Made by a program: the position numbers and the translations under genes. 64,000 bases of DNA from Lamellibrachia columna. Lineage: Eukaryota; Annelida; Polychaeta; Sabellida; Siboglinidae. Shown here one piece after another: positions 9,756-22,651 of the stretch (positions are counted from its first letter, which is position 1; the number at the start of each line of letters is the position of its first letter). The DNA lies in assembly GCA_963662155.1 (NCBI GenBank), contig OY759261.1:1042001-1106000 (forward strand). The letters are read 5' to 3'. The notes under the pieces are model-generated. The model saw only the letters and a program-made list of their open reading frames with translations, had not been told where the DNA came from and ran no database searches.

Positions 9756-12197
9756 AGCAGGACTTACAACGATCTTAAGGAGCCCAGTCCTTAACAGGAA
9801 GAAGATACATCATGCCATCACGTTATGTAAATTAAGCTACTGCACAGGGGCATATCCGCACACGCCTATCATGCTATAGTGACATCTTGCCGGTAGGTAA
9901 TAAAAAAACTGGGTATCGTGAAGTTTTAGAATGCTTGATCACGTTTTTCACGCAAACAATAAACTGTGGTCTGGACCCTTACAACATGGGGCCGTTACAG
10001 CCGTTTTGCGACATAGCATGTGCAATAGGGAACTATTTTACCATTTCTTGTTACCCCATTTTCGCCCATGACACTACAGTTTTCCGCTCAGGAGAATACC
10101 ATGTCGCAGAAAACTCCATATCCTTGGCAGACATTGTTCGCCTGGAGTGACGGCCCGTACTATGGTTGTGTGCGTGACATGGATAACATACATTTGTTTT
10201 CATACACCATTTGCACTTCGTACATTGTCACCCGAGGTAGGCACTTCAACAAAATCCGCTGAGCGGCTCGCGCGGCGCGGCGCGCCGACTGCGCCGATTC
10301 TCGGCACCCGGGTTCTACTTTTATTTTACATCCTGTATTGTCGACTGTTTCTGTGACTTACAGCGGCAGATTGGACAATAGTAAGTTCCTTTTCATGATC
10401 GTCTGTTTTTGATTAAAATTGAACCAAAATTAAGGTGAAATACATCGATTAGACGACATAGCCGTGTATTTCTGGTGTAAGTTTAGCAGACAAAGATATT
10501 TATGATTCCATCCATATGTTCGTGACTTCTTCTAGTAGAGGTCTTAGTTAGTCCGTGTACGAAATATTTTCCCGCTACGCGAATGCGAAGGGGTCTTTTT
10601 GAGCTTCCCTATTTTGTGAAATTTCAATTTAACCAAAATAATGACTTATTTACATTTCTGTGATTTTAATTCATTACAAATGATACAAAGCCAATATTTG
10701 TTTGATATTTGTTTTGCAGAACAAATTTTATTAATGATTATTAGTAATACTAATCGTCTAATGGTACATTTTTATATATGTATTTTTTTTACTTTTTAAT
10801 TTTGTATACCCTGAACAAATTATACAAATATCTTCATAATCATGTAAGTTATGGACTTGTGTTGGTCAGTTGACTTCACGCACTAATTAGCCAATATTGA
10901 CTTATTAATTGCATTAACTGAGTTACTCTTAATGATTACATGACTGGATTATACATATTTATGACTCTACTTAATGTGCTTGCAACTCCTGAAAAAATGA
11001 TTAAAATATATGCAAAAATAAAAAAGTTATGCCATTTTATATCATACGCTGATTGAAAGAAAAAAAAAATAGTGTCTTTTTCCTGTATACGAGATACAAA
11101 ATATTTTCGAATTTTTTCCATATTACAATCGCAATATCTTTGGATCTAATAAAGATATATTAATAAAATAAGCAGTTTTTGGTTCCTTTACATTTCACCT
11201 TTCATTTAAATCAATTGCCAATGTTCTATCATGATATCTAATTTTTCTTTGAAGTGCCTAGCGGGGTTTAGGCAAAGTCAATCGCCATACAATTTTTTCT
11301 ATCTGGCTGTTGCTGTTGTAAGGCGAAGAGCTCGGTCATCAAAAACGTAAGTGTTTTCATGAAGCGTGAAACCTTACAAAAACGCCATAAACAGAGCAAT
11401 AAATACGTATTTCATGTCTGTATGCATTCTTATATGTATATCACTAAAGTTACCTGACAATAACCATGTAAAAGTGTGAAATTATTACCTTTTTGTCAGA
11501 ACGCATGTGCTTGTCAAAATTTGTATATAACCGGATGTTGTATGAGCGAGATTACCAAACGGGATTCTCGTAGATCAATATAAGGTCACAATAAGAATTG
11601 CTGTCTGCTGGCCATAGAGTTACGTCATTAATCATCCCCCTATAATATATAACTAATAACTTACAGGTGTTTCATTTATATTTGTGCTGCTGGCCCACTC
11701 TGGCCTCATTCTACACGAAATCGCGTTTGACCATGTGACCCAAAGGCAACATCACGTGCACAGTATGGCGGCTATTTATGAAATCTTTTCTGTGTGACCG
11801 ATAAATGTACTCATAAATAATTATTTGGAGCACATTTCTTCTGTTGCTTGACGCCCAAGTGTCGGTTGTAATGTCACGGAATACATATGTGAAACGGTTA
11901 GTGCGTATCGGTTTTAAAACTTAAGTTATTAGCCAAATGGCTACGAAAAGCCCAAATCCGCGCTTACAATAATGACAGCCTGGAACTCCGCCCCAGAGCT
12001 CAAGAGTGGGGCGGATGACTCTGCCTACCCGGGGCCGTGCATAGAAACATTTCGCCTTTTCGGCAACTTCGATATCCTGTGTCAGCGACTTGAATGGGCA
12101 CCCCTAAATCACACCCCTTAATCCGATCATTTTGAATCGGCGCTAAAACCAGTAATTTCACAGTGCTGCCCATCGACGTAATTCTCAAGGCTGTGAT
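9756..12197. other. 2.4 kb of AT-rich non-coding DNA
   Basis: No coding frame with recognisable homology; the short frames here look like chance. The only compositional feature is a GC-rich block at about 10255-10315 (CGCGCGGCGCGGCGCGCCG core) ending in CACCCGGGTTCT, which vaguely resembles a T-arm and could be another decayed tRNA-like element. Part of 11950-12190 is also GC-richer than its surroundings, without an identifiable product. Confidence 0.5.
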
Positions 12198-12208
12198 GTT
12201 AGAATTAC
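12198..12208. repeat. Target-site duplication, left copy
   Basis: GTTAGAATTAC immediately outside the (TAAG)n-like tail of the LINE, identical to 13614-13624. Confidence 0.75.
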
Positions 12209-13613
12209 TTACTTACTTAATCCTCTTGGCCCCTTCAGGAGCATAGGGCGTCAACCATGTTTCTCCACCTCACTCTCTTCTGGGCTAGAGCTTTGGCCTC
12301 TTGCCAGGTGACCCCCACTTTATCAAGATCTTGTAGTGTGGAGCGTCTCCAGTTGATTTTTGGCCTTCCTTGTCTTCTCTTTCCTTGTGGGTTATAGTCC
12401 AGTGCTTGTTTGGTTGTATTTGTTGGATCTTTTCTGAGTGTGTGGCCAATCCAGCTCCATTTTCTCCTCTTGATTGTAGTGCTTATTTCGTCCTGTTTGG
12501 TTTTCTTCCAGAGCTCTATTTGTTATTTTGTTAGGCCACCATACCTTAAGGATGTATCGGAGGCGACTGTTGATGAAGACTTGGAGTTTGTTGTTGAGAG
12601 ACTGCGTAGTTTTCCACATTTCACAGCCATAGAGAAGAACTGGTTTAACGTTGGTGTTGAAAATGCGGATCTTAGTGTTTATAGATAGTTGGGAAGAGAG
12701 CCATACAGGGCGTAGGGTTCTGAAGGCATGGCGAGCTTTATTGATGCGTAGCTCCACATCTTCGTCAGCTCCACCATTTGTACTGATGTTGCTCCCGAGG
12801 TAGATGAAGTCTTGTACTTCCTCAACAGTACCACTTTCTAGTGAGATGGGTTCGGAGGATCTGCTGTTGACTTTCATCACCTTTGTCTTTCCCACATTGA
12901 TCTTAAGACCCAGTTGGCTGCTTTTTTCTTGAAGCCTTTCTGTTTTTTGTTGCATGTGTTTATGGGTTTCTGAGAGTAGTGCTAGATCATCTGCAAAATC
13001 CAGGTCTTCTAGTTGTGAGAACAAGTTCCACTGGATCCCAGTACGATGGTGTTCTGTGGATCTTTTCATTGTCCAGTCTATGGCTATCAGAAAGAGCAGT
13101 GGAGATAGCAAGCAGCCCTGTCGTACTCCAGTTCCAATCTGGAAGCCTTCTGAAACTTGTCCATTAAAGATGACATGACCAGTGAAACCTTCGTACATGT
13201 TCTTTATTAGGGTTACAAATTTTGTGGGTAAACCATAGTGCCTCAGGAGCTTCCATAGAACTGTCCTATCTATACTATTGAATGCTTTTTCGAAGTCCAC
13301 AAAGTTTATGTAAAGGGAGCTCTGCCATTCAATGCATTGTTCAACGATAATCCTGAGTGTAGCAATGTGATCTGTGCAGGATTTATCCTTTCTAAAGCCA
13401 GCTTGTTCCTTTCTTAGCTTCTTGTCAACTGTTTCTTGTATCTTATCCAGGATGATATGGCAGAGAATTTTACTGGGCACTGATAGAAGCATGATCCCTC
13501 TCCAGTTTTTACATTCACTGAGGTTGCCTTTCTTGGGGATTGTAACTAGCATACCTGTCTTCCATTCAGTTAATGTTAAGGTCTTCATTTGTTAGAATTG
13601 TTAGAATTTAGAA
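12209..13613 (-). mobile_element. 5'-truncated non-LTR retrotransposon (APE-type, possibly RTE-like)
   Basis: A minus-strand LINE insertion of about 1.4 kb bounded by the 11-bp duplication GTTAGAATTAC. The 3' end carries a short tetranucleotide tail (TAAG x3 in element sense, 12207-12220), as seen in RTE-type LINEs. The 5' end is cut inside the reverse transcriptase, so the endonuclease and RT N-terminus are gone. Extra partial copies of the target (GTTAGAATT at 13591 and 13600) lie at the 5' junction, a pattern consistent with microhomology repair during target-primed reverse transcription. Confidence 0.85.
12235..13588 (-). pseudogene. LINE reverse transcriptase, truncated and frameshifted
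   Basis: A 398-codon frame (12392-13588) with non-LTR RT motifs in order: NWRGIMLLSVPSKIL (fingers), EQAGFRKDKSC, FVDFEKAFNSIDR (first catalytic Asp region), GVRQGCLLSPLLF, LDFADDLALLS (the F/YADD box), GLKINVGKTKVM and FIYLGSNIS, then a C-terminal LLYGCEMW block. A one-base frameshift near 12515 throws the frame off. The original C-terminus (NPQGKRRQGRPK, VRWRNMVDALCS) continues in another frame to a stop at 12235-12237. The enzyme would copy its RNA into nicked chromosomal DNA. This copy is inactive because it lacks the endonuclease and RT N-terminus. Clade assignment (RTE versus related) is tentative. Confidence 0.9.
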
Positions 13614-13624
13614 GTTAGAATTAC
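13614..13624. repeat. Target-site duplication, right copy
   Basis: GTTAGAATTAC flanking the truncated 5' end of the LINE, identical to 12198-12208. Confidence 0.75.
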
Positions 13625-13791
13625 GCAGCACAAAACGCCCACTTTCGGCTGTCAACATTTATTTTTTGTGTTTCTCAATCAACATTGTGTCCTGAGGCTG
13701 AGAGGGACGGCCTAAAAGGTGGCACAGTGATAAGGCGGACCAGGTGGATAAAGATAGCCATGAAGTTCCCATTTCAGTTACTTGTACACCC

Positions 13792-14796
13792 GTCAATGGC
13801 TTGATGCACCCAATGACCTCCGGGCAATGTGTGTCATTGTCCATATGTGCGTCAGCCATATAGCCTTTATAGGTTCCTTGACGTATGACGTATGTCAATG
13901 GCTTGATACACCCAACAACCCCAGGACAATGTGTGTCATTGTCCATATGTGTGTCAGCCATGTAGCCTTTATAGGTTCCTTGACGTATGTCAATGGCTTG
14001 ATACACCCAACAACCCCAGGGCAATGTGTGTCATTGTCCATATGTGTGTCAGCCATGTAGCCTTTATAGGTTCCTTGACGTATGACGTATGTCAATGGCT
14101 TGATACACCCAACAACCCCAGGACAATGTGTGTCATTGTCCATATGTGTGTCAGCCATGTAGCCTTTATAGGTTCCTTGACGTATGACGTATGTCAATGG
14201 CTTGATGCACCCAACAACCCCAGGACAATGTGTGTCATTGTCCATATGTGTGTCAGCCATGTAGCCTTTATAGGTTCCTTGACGTATGACGTATGTCAAT
14301 GGCTTGATACACCCAACAACCCCAGGACAATGTGTGTCATTGTCCATATGTGCGTCAGTCATGTAGCCTTTATAGGTTCCTTGACGTATGACGTATGTCA
14401 ATGGCTTGATACACCCAACAACCCCAGGACAATGTGTGTCATTGTCCATATGTGTGTCAGCCATGTAGCCTTTATAGCTTCCTTGACGTATGACGTATGT
14501 CAATGGCTTGATACACCCAACAACCCCAGGACAATGTGTGTCATTGTCCATATGTGTGTCAGCCATGTAGCCTTTATAGGTTCCTTGACGTATGACGTAT
14601 GTCAATGGCTTGATACACCCAACAACCCCAGGACAATGTGTGTCATTGTCCATATGTGCGTCAGTCATGTAGCCTTTATATGTTCCTTGACGTATGACGT
14701 ATGTCAATGGCTTGATGCACCCAACAACCCCAGGACAATGTGTGTCATTGTCCATATGTGCATCAGTCATGTAGCCTTTATAGGTTCCTTGACGTA
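13792..14796. repeat. 102-bp tandem array, 10 copies
   Basis: Copies start at 13792, 13894, 13989, 14091 and then every 102 bp to 14703; one copy is 95 bp because a 7-bp GACGTAT is missing. The unit contains TGACGTATGACGTATGTCA and a perfect 8-bp inverted repeat GGACAATG-TGTGT-CATTGTCC. Since 102 is a multiple of three and the unit happens to lack stops, both strands show long repetitive frames (351 codons plus, 304 codons minus) with a 34-residue period. I regard these as non-coding consequences of period length. Confidence 0.95.
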
Positions 14797-15220
14797 TATG
14801 CGTAAGCAAATTGATGCACCATTTATTAACACATCATCGAGTACTTCTGTCACACCCCTGGAGACATTTTCTCAGAGTATTGTTGACCAGAATATTATGT
14901 TCTGGCACGTTATCGATTGCGTCATGGGATATTTCGTTGATTTTGCAGACATTTTGTTTGAAGATGCGAATAATTGTTCAAATTAATGGTAAAAATATAA
15001 TAACAGAATAATTACTGTATACAATATAGCGATATATCATCTGATGTGTCGTTTATTGGGGGTACTAATACGTTAGTCAGTTAAGTCGCTGGTTGCTATC
15101 ATTATAGTAATTTTATGGCTAAATGTGTGGCGGACATTGACGGACCTAGACACTCCCCTCGTACATATATGTGACCCACCAAAGTTTGAATTTGATGTAC
15201 TACTGCGTCATCATTTTTAT
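14797..15220. other. Non-coding interval
   Basis: No feature recognised between the 102-bp array and its degenerate inverted relative. Confidence 0.5.
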
Positions 15221-15290
15221 GGACATGACACACATTTGATGCACATTGCCCGGGTGTTGTGGGGTGTTGTGGGGTGCGTCATGCAATTGA
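15221..15290 (-). repeat. Degenerate inverted copy of the 102-bp unit
   Basis: On the plus strand, GGACATGACACACATT and CACATTGCCCGG...GGGTGCGTCATGCAATTGA match the reverse complement of the array unit, best its first copy at 13792, which also has CACATTGCCCGG in reverse complement. It is a diverged, oppositely oriented relative about 430 bp beyond the array. Confidence 0.6.
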
Positions 15291-15615
15291 TGGGTGGATT
15301 ATTACTCCAAATGTTGCTTATTGAACAGAAATGGTTGCGCAGTGCAATATGCAAATATGTTTGTAATCTAGTGTTCTACAGATTGAGCAGTGTAATATGC
15401 AGATTGTGCAGTGTAGCCTGCATATCCATCAAATGCGCCCAACATTTGCCTATGCGTAATTCAAAGTTTCCTGTAGTGGAGGGAGGTCAGAGGTCAAATT
15501 ACATTAGTTTTTGTGTTAAACATTGGTGATTTGAGATGGTCTCCTACATATTTGTAATATTGATGTTTTAATATATTTCTGTTCAAATAAAAACTGGGAT
15601 ATTGTAGATTTATAT
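15291..15615. other. Non-coding interval with a perfect DR1 AGGTCA pair
   Basis: AGGTCA-G-AGGTCA at 15484-15496 is a perfect direct repeat with 1-bp spacing. A 134-codon frame overlaps (15125-15529) but shows no recognisable domain and spans the inverted repeat relic, so I do not call it a gene. Confidence 0.4.
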
Positions 15616-15873
15616 GTCATTGCTGAGTGCAGCTTCACCAGGTCATTGTGTTCTATTTATACTTTGTAGAGTCTGGCACACATTTACACACCATTGTATT
15701 TGTCATTGCTGAGTGTAGCTTCACCAGGTCATTGTGTTCTATTTATACTTTGTAGAGTCTGGCACACGTTTACACACCATCATATTTGTCATTGCTGAGT
15801 ACAGCTTCACCAGGTCATTGTGTTCTATTTATACTTTGTAGAGTCTGGCACACGTTTACACACCATCATATTT
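15616..15873. repeat. 86-bp tandem repeat, three copies
   Basis: Units starting GTCATTGCTGAGT at 15616, 15702 and 15788, with only a few substitutions among them. Confidence 0.95.
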
Positions 15874-16219
15874 GAAGATAGAACAATCAGACATGGAACT
15901 AAGATCAAACTCGAAGGTTCCGTTTATGCTGGTTGATGTTAAACTCATGGAATGCCATCAAGAGCCTAGTCACAGACAGCAGCCCACGGACAACAAGGTG
16001 GGATATATTAACCCTAAATGCATGTTTTTAATATATCTTTGAATATGTGGCGTAACTGTTTTGGAATCTTGTGGATTGCATGGCAAACTGTGTTTTTCAC
16101 TGATTTATCACTAATTGTATATATGTGTTTTAAATTCATATTGTGATGTATATGTTGGTGTATTTTGTGTAGAAATGTATATTTTAACCAAAACATTAAG
16201 AAATCTATTAAAAGTTACA
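15874..16219. other. Non-coding interval
   Basis: A frame of about 37 codons at 15885-16000, ending before a GTGGGA-like donor, could be an exon, but nothing in it is recognisable. Otherwise AT-rich. Confidence 0.35.
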
Positions 16220-16396
16220 TTGGATTCTTGCTACAACTATAAGGAATACAGAGGGTGAGATTGTTCCATATTCTGATGTTTCTGTTTGTTATCCCGTGGT
16301 ACACAAATTGGATTCTTGCTACAACTATAAGGAATACAGAGGGTGAGATTGTTCCATATTCTGATGTTTCTGTTTGTTATCCCGTGGTACACAAAT
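16220..16396. repeat. 88-bp direct duplication
   Basis: Two exact or nearly exact 88-bp copies (TTGGATTCTTGCTACAACT ... GTGGTACACAAA), the second starting at 16308. Confidence 0.95.
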
Positions 16397-16627
16397 CAGT
16401 GCAGGTCAGAACAGGGATTTCAAAGTTGGTCCTTTTAAACGGATGTTCCTTCGGGAGTTATTATAGCAACAGTCCACTGTATGTGAACATAGACTCTTAT
16501 TAATTAATACAATTTAGTGTTTTCATATTGTCCTGAAAAAGTCTAATTATAAAGTACGTAGGTATAATTGGTCATATTTAAGGCATTCTGCAGTGGTATA
16601 TCATGGTAAGAGTGGGTGCATCATGTA

Positions 16628-16743
<116 letters not shown>

Positions 16744-16768
16744 TGCATGCATGTATGTGCTTACTGAC

Positions 16769-17895
16769 CACTGGCAGACCTGTTCATTCCCATACCAACA
16801 CTAATTCTCTGGGAAGTATTCAGCCATGTTGTAGTGCTTCACATTTCACCCCCTGGCAGACCTGTTCAATCCAACACCAACGCTACTTGACCCATCGCAG
16901 ACCTGGGAAGTATTCAGCCACAGCCATACTACTGCACCCAACAATTGTGATAATTTGTGTTTCTCATATGGACCCCAGCTCTTTCAATAAACTGTTTTCT
17001 TTCAGTGTTCGTACCAAGCACCATGGAGATGATCTATTATTCATTTTCAAGTAATTATTGGTAATACAAAATTTACATATATTTAGATTATGCAAACAAG
17101 TCCTGTCATTCTGTTGGTAACAGGTAACTTGGAACCACAATAAAAGGCAGAGCTAAAACTGAAAGATTAATGTCAGGTAATGATTTTATTGAAACCACAC
17201 AAGTATTGCTGCAGATGGTTCACCTGTCTTTGTTGTAATATTTTGAACATCTGTGCATAATAATAACACTCACTGGCAGACCTGTTCATTCCCATGCCAA
17301 CACTACTTCTCTGGGAAGTATTCAGCCATGTTATAGTGCTTCACACTTCACCCCCTGGCAGACCTGGGAAGTATTCAGCCACGTTGCAATTACTGCATGA
17401 AGACTATTCATTCATATAATTCCACCACTGTCTATAGCCACGTTCTCATGTAGACAGGTGAATGAATGAAATTACTGAAGCTTCAAAATGGTATCAAGAG
17501 GTCATGAACCACAGTCCTCTCGATCGATGCATTCTAACAACTGTACTACTTCACCCAGCAATTGTGACAATTTGTGTTTCTTATTTGGAACCCAACATTT
17601 TGAATAAACTGGTTTTTTTTTCAGTGCACGTACCAACCACATTGGAGATGATCATTCTATTATTCAATTTCAAGTAGTTATTGGTGATAAAAAACATGTA
17701 CATATATTTAGATTATGCAAACAAGTCTTGTCATTCTGTTGGTAACAGGTAACTTTATACCACAATAAAAGGCAGAGGTAAAACTGAAAGATTAAAGCCA
17801 TAGCTAATGATTTCATTGAATCCACACAAGTATTGCTGCAGATGGTTCAACTGTCTTTATTGTAATACTTTGAACATCTGTACATAATAATAAAA
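16769..17895. repeat. Diverged tandem segmental duplication of about 0.5-0.6 kb
   Basis: 16769-17267 is repeated from 17271 with moderate divergence. The offset is 502 bp at the left (CACTGGCAGACCTGTTCATT) and 617 bp at the right (CAATTGTGA at 16942 and 17559), so the second copy carries about 115 bp of extra sequence around 17400-17540. Both copies include CTGGCAGACCTG motifs and end just before the 87-bp array. Confidence 0.85.
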
Positions 17896-20800
17896 CTTGT
17901 GTGGAGCTTAAATTCTCAGGTCCCGTGTTAAGAGACAACTAACCAGAATCATTAAGTAAGATGTCATAAACATAACAAAACTTGTGTAGAGCCTAAATCC
18001 TCAGGTCCCGTGTTAAGAGACGCAACTAACCAGAATCATTAAGTAAGATGTCATAAACATAACAAAACTTGTGTAGGGCCTAAATCCTCAGGTCCCATGT
18101 TAAGAGACGCAACTAACCAGAATCATTAAGTAAGATGTCATAAACATAACAAAACTTGTGTAGAGCTTAAATCCTCAGGTCCCATGTTAAGAGACGCAAC
18201 TAACCAGAATCATTAAGTAAGATGTCATAAACATAACAAAACTTGTGTAGGGCCTAAATCCTCAGGTCCCATGTTAAGAGACACAACTAACCAGAATCAT
18301 TAAGTAAGATGTCATAAACATAACAAAACTTGTGTAGAGCTTAAATCCTCAGGTCCCGTGTTAAGAGACACAACTAACCAGAATCATTAAGTAAGATGTC
18401 ATAAACATAACAAAACTTGTGTAGGGCCTAAATCCTCAGGTCCCATGTTAAGAGACACAACTAACCAGAATCATTAAGTAAGATGTCATAAACATAACAA
18501 AACTTGTGTAGGGCCTAAATCCTCAGGTCCCGTGTTAAGAGACACAACTAACCAGAATCATTAAGTAAGATGTCATAAACATAACAAAACTTGTGTAGAG
18601 CCTAAATCCTCAGGTCCCGTGTTAAGAGACGCAACTAACCAGAATCATTAAGTAAGATGTCATAAACATAACAAAACTTGTGTAGGGCCTAAATCCTCAG
18701 GTCCCATGTTAAGAGACGCAACTAACCAGAATCATTAAGTAAGATGTCATAAACATAACAAAACTTGTGTAGGGCCTAAATCCTCAGGTCCCGTGTTAAG
18801 AGACGCAACTAACCAGAATCATTAAGTAAGATGTCATAAACATAACAAAACTTGTGTAGAGCTTAAATCCTCAGGTCCCATGTTAAGAGACGCAACTAAC
18901 CAGAATCATTAAGTAAGATGTCATAAACATAACAAAACTTGTGTAGGGCCTAAATCCTCAGGTCCCATGTTAAGAGACACAACTAACCAGAATCATTAAG
19001 TAAGATGTCATAAACATAACAAAACTTGTGTAGAGCTTAAATCCTCAGGTCCCGTGTTAAGAGACACAACTAACCAGAATCATTAAGTAAGATGTCATAA
19101 ACATAACAAAACTTGTGTAGGGCCTAAATCCTCAGGTCCCATGTTAAGAGACACAACTAACCAGAATCATTAAGTAAGATGTCATAAACATAACAAAACT
19201 TGTGTAGGGCCTAAATCCTCAGGTCCCGTGTTAAGAGACACAACTAACCAGAATCATTAAGTAAGATGTCATAAACATAACAAAACTTGTGTAGGGCCTA
19301 AATCCTCAGGTCCCGTGTTAAGAGACGCAACTAACCAGAATCATTAAGTAAGATGTCATAAACATAACAAAACTTGTGTAGGGCCTAAATCCTCAGGTCC
19401 CGTGTTAAGAGACACAACTAACCAGAATCATTAAGTAAGATGTCATAAACATAACAAAACTTGTGTAGGGCCTAAATCCTCAGGTCCCGTGTTAAGAGAC
19501 ACAACTAACCAGAATCATTAAGTAAGATGTCATAAACATAACAAAACTTGTGTAGGGCCTAAATCCTCAGGTCCCGTGTTAAGAGACACAACTAACCAGA
19601 ATCATTAAGTAAGATGTCATAAACATAACAAAACTTGTGTAGAGCCTAAATCCTCAGGTCCCGTGTTAAGAGACGCAACTAACCAGAATCATTAAGTAAG
19701 ATGTCATAAACATAACAAAACTTGTGTAGGGCCTAAATCCTCAGGTCCCGTGTTAAGAGACGCAACTAACCAGAATCATTAAGTAAGATGTCATAAACAT
19801 TGTGTAGAGCTTAAATCCTCAGGTCCCGTGTTAAGAGACACAACTAACCAGAATCATTAAGTATGATGTCATAAACATAACAAAACTTGTGTAGGGCCTA
19901 AATCCTCAGGTCCCATGTTAAGAGACACAACTAACCAGAATCATTAAGTAAGATGTCATAAACATAACAAAACTTGTGTAGGGCCTAAATCCTCAGGTCC
20001 CGTGTTAAGAGACGCAACTAACCAGAATCATTAAGTAAGATGTCATAAACATAACAAAACTTGTGTAGAGCTTAAATCCTCAGGTCCCATGTTAAGAGAC
20101 GCAACTAACCAGAATCATTAAGTAAGATGTCATAAACATAACAAAACTTGTGTAGGGCCTAAATCCTCAGGTCCCATGTTAAGAGACACAACTAACCAGA
20201 ATCATTAAGTAAGATGTCATAAACATAACAAAACTTGTGTAGAGCTTAAATCCTCAGGTCCCGTGTTAAGAGACACAACTAACCAGAATCATTAAGTAAG
20301 ATGTCATAAACATAACAAAACTTGTGTAGGGCCTAAATCCTCAGGTCCCGTGTTAAGAGACACAACTAACCAGAATCATTAAGTAAGATGTCATAAACAT
20401 AACAAAACTTGTGTAGGGCCTAAATCCTCAGGTCCCGTGTTAAGAGACGCAACTAACCAGAATCATTAAGTAAGATGTCATAAACATTGTGTAGAGCTTA
20501 AATCCTCAGGTCCCGTGTTAAGAGACAACTAACCAGAATCATTAAGTATGATGTCATAAACATAACAAAACTTGTGTAGGGCCTAAATCCTCAGGTCCCA
20601 TGTTAAGAGACACAACTAACCAGAATCATTAAGTAAGATGTCATAAACATAACAAAACTTGTGTAGGGCCTAAATCCTCAGGTCCCGTGTTAAGAGACAC
20701 AACTAACCAGAATCATTAAGTAAGATGTCATAAACATAACAAAACTTGTGTAGAGTTTAAATCCTCAGGTCCCATGTTAAGAGACGCAACTAACCAGAAT

Positions 20801-22651
20801 CATTAAGTAAGATGTCATAAACATAACAAAACTTGTGTAGGGCCTAAATCCTCAGGTCCCATGTTAAGAGACACAACTAACCAGAATCATTAAGTAAGAT
20901 GTCATAAACATAACAAAACTTGTGTAGAGCTTAAATCCTCAGGTCCCATGTTAAGAGACACAACTAACCAGAATCATTAAGTAAGATGTCATAAACATAA
21001 CAAAACTTGTGTAGGGCCTAAATCCTCAGGTCCCGTGTTAAGAGACACAACTAACCAGAATCATTAAGTAAGATGTCATAAACATAACAAAACTTGTGTA
21101 GGGCCTAAATCCTCAGGTCCCGTGTTAAGAGACGCAACTAACCAGAATCATTAAGTAAGATGTCATAAACATAACAAAACTTGTGTAGGGCCTAAATCCT
21201 CAGGTCCCGTGTTAAGAGACGCAACTAACCAGAATCATTAAGTAAGATGTCATAAACATAACAAAACTTGTGTAGGGCCTAAATCCTCAGGTCCCGTGTT
21301 AAGAGACGCAACTAACCAGAATCATTAAGTAAGATGTCATAAACATAACAAAACTTGTGTAGGGCCTAAATCCTCAGGTCCCGTGTTAAGAGACACAACT
21401 AACCAGAATCATTAAGTAAGATGTCATAAACATAACAAAACTTGTGTAGGGCCTAAATCCTCAGGTCCCGTGTTAAGAGACGCAACTAACCAGAATCATT
21501 AAGTAAGATGTCATAAACATAACAAAACTTGTGTAGAGCCTAAATCCTCAGGTCCCGTGTTAAGAGACGCAACTAACCAGAATCATTAAGTAAGATGTCA
21601 TAAACATAACAAAACTTGTGTAGAGCTTAAATCCTCAGGTCCCGTGTTAAGAGACACAACTAACCAGAATCATTAAGTATGATGTCATAAACATAACAAA
21701 ACTTGTGTAGGGCCTAAATCCTCAGGTCCCATGTTAAGAGACACAACTAACCAGAATCATTAAGTAAGATGTCATAAACATAACAAAACTTGTGTAGGGC
21801 CTAAATCCTCAGGTCCCGTGTTAAGAGACGCAACTAACCAGAATCATTAAGTAAGATGTCATAAACATAACAAAACTTGTGTAGGGCCTAAATCCTCAGG
21901 TCCCGTGTTAAGAGACACAACTAACCAGAATCATTAAGTAAGATGTCATAAACATAACAAAACTTGTGTAGAGCTTAAATCCTCAGGTCCCGTGTTAAGA
22001 GACACAACTAACCAGAATCATTAAGTATGATGTCATAAACATAACAAAACTTGTGTAGGGCCTAAATCCTCAGGTCCCGTGTTAAGAGACACAACTAACC
22101 AGAATCATTAAGTAAGATGTCATAAACATAACAAAACTTGTGTAGGGCCTAAATCCTCAGGTCCCGTGTTAAGAGACACAACTAACCAGAATCATTAAGT
22201 AAGATGTCATAAACATAACAAAACTTGTGTAGAGCTTAAATCCTCAGGTCCCGTGTTAAGAGACACAACTAACCAGAATCATTAAGTATGATGTCATAAA
22301 CATAACAAAACTTGTGTAGGGCCTAAATCCTCAGGTCCCATGTTAAGAGACACAACTAACCAGAATCATTAAGTAAGATGTCATAAACATAACAAAACTT
22401 GTGTAGAGCTTAAATCCTCAGGTCCCATGTTAAGAGACACAACTAACCAGAATCATTAAGTAAGATGTCATAAACATAACAAAACTTGTGTAGGGCCTAA
22501 ATTCTCAGGTCCCGTGTTAAGAGACACAACTAACCAGAATCATTAAGTAAGATGTCATAAACATAACAAAACTTGTGTAGGGCCTAAATCCTCAGGTCCC
22601 ATGTTAAGAGACACAACTAACCAGAATCATTAAGTAAGATGTCATAAACAT
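17892..22651. repeat. 87-bp satellite array, about 55 copies
   Basis: Tandem 87-bp units (ACTTGTGTAGGGCCTAAATC ... AAGTAAGATGTCATAAACAT) with a limited set of variants: agaGCTT/gggCCT, CCCATG/CCCGTG, GACACA/GACGCA and AAGTAAG/AAGTATG. A 9-bp deletion variant (lacking AACAAAACT) occurs at 19798 and 20485, 687 bp apart, which is eight units minus nine bases. This shows multi-unit duplication. No open frame exists on either strand. Confidence 0.97.

Noticed and set aside
10936..11121. 61-codon minus-strand frame
   Set aside because: It lies in AT-rich DNA, with no homology or context; a chance frame.
13895..14986. 351- and 304-codon frames on opposite strands
   Set aside because: Both arise from a stop-free 102-bp tandem unit; there is no evidence favouring either as coding.
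15125..15529. 134-codon plus-strand frame
   Set aside because: No recognisable domain; it overlaps a degenerate inverted copy of the 102-bp repeat and low-complexity GCAGTGTAATATGCA-like duplications.
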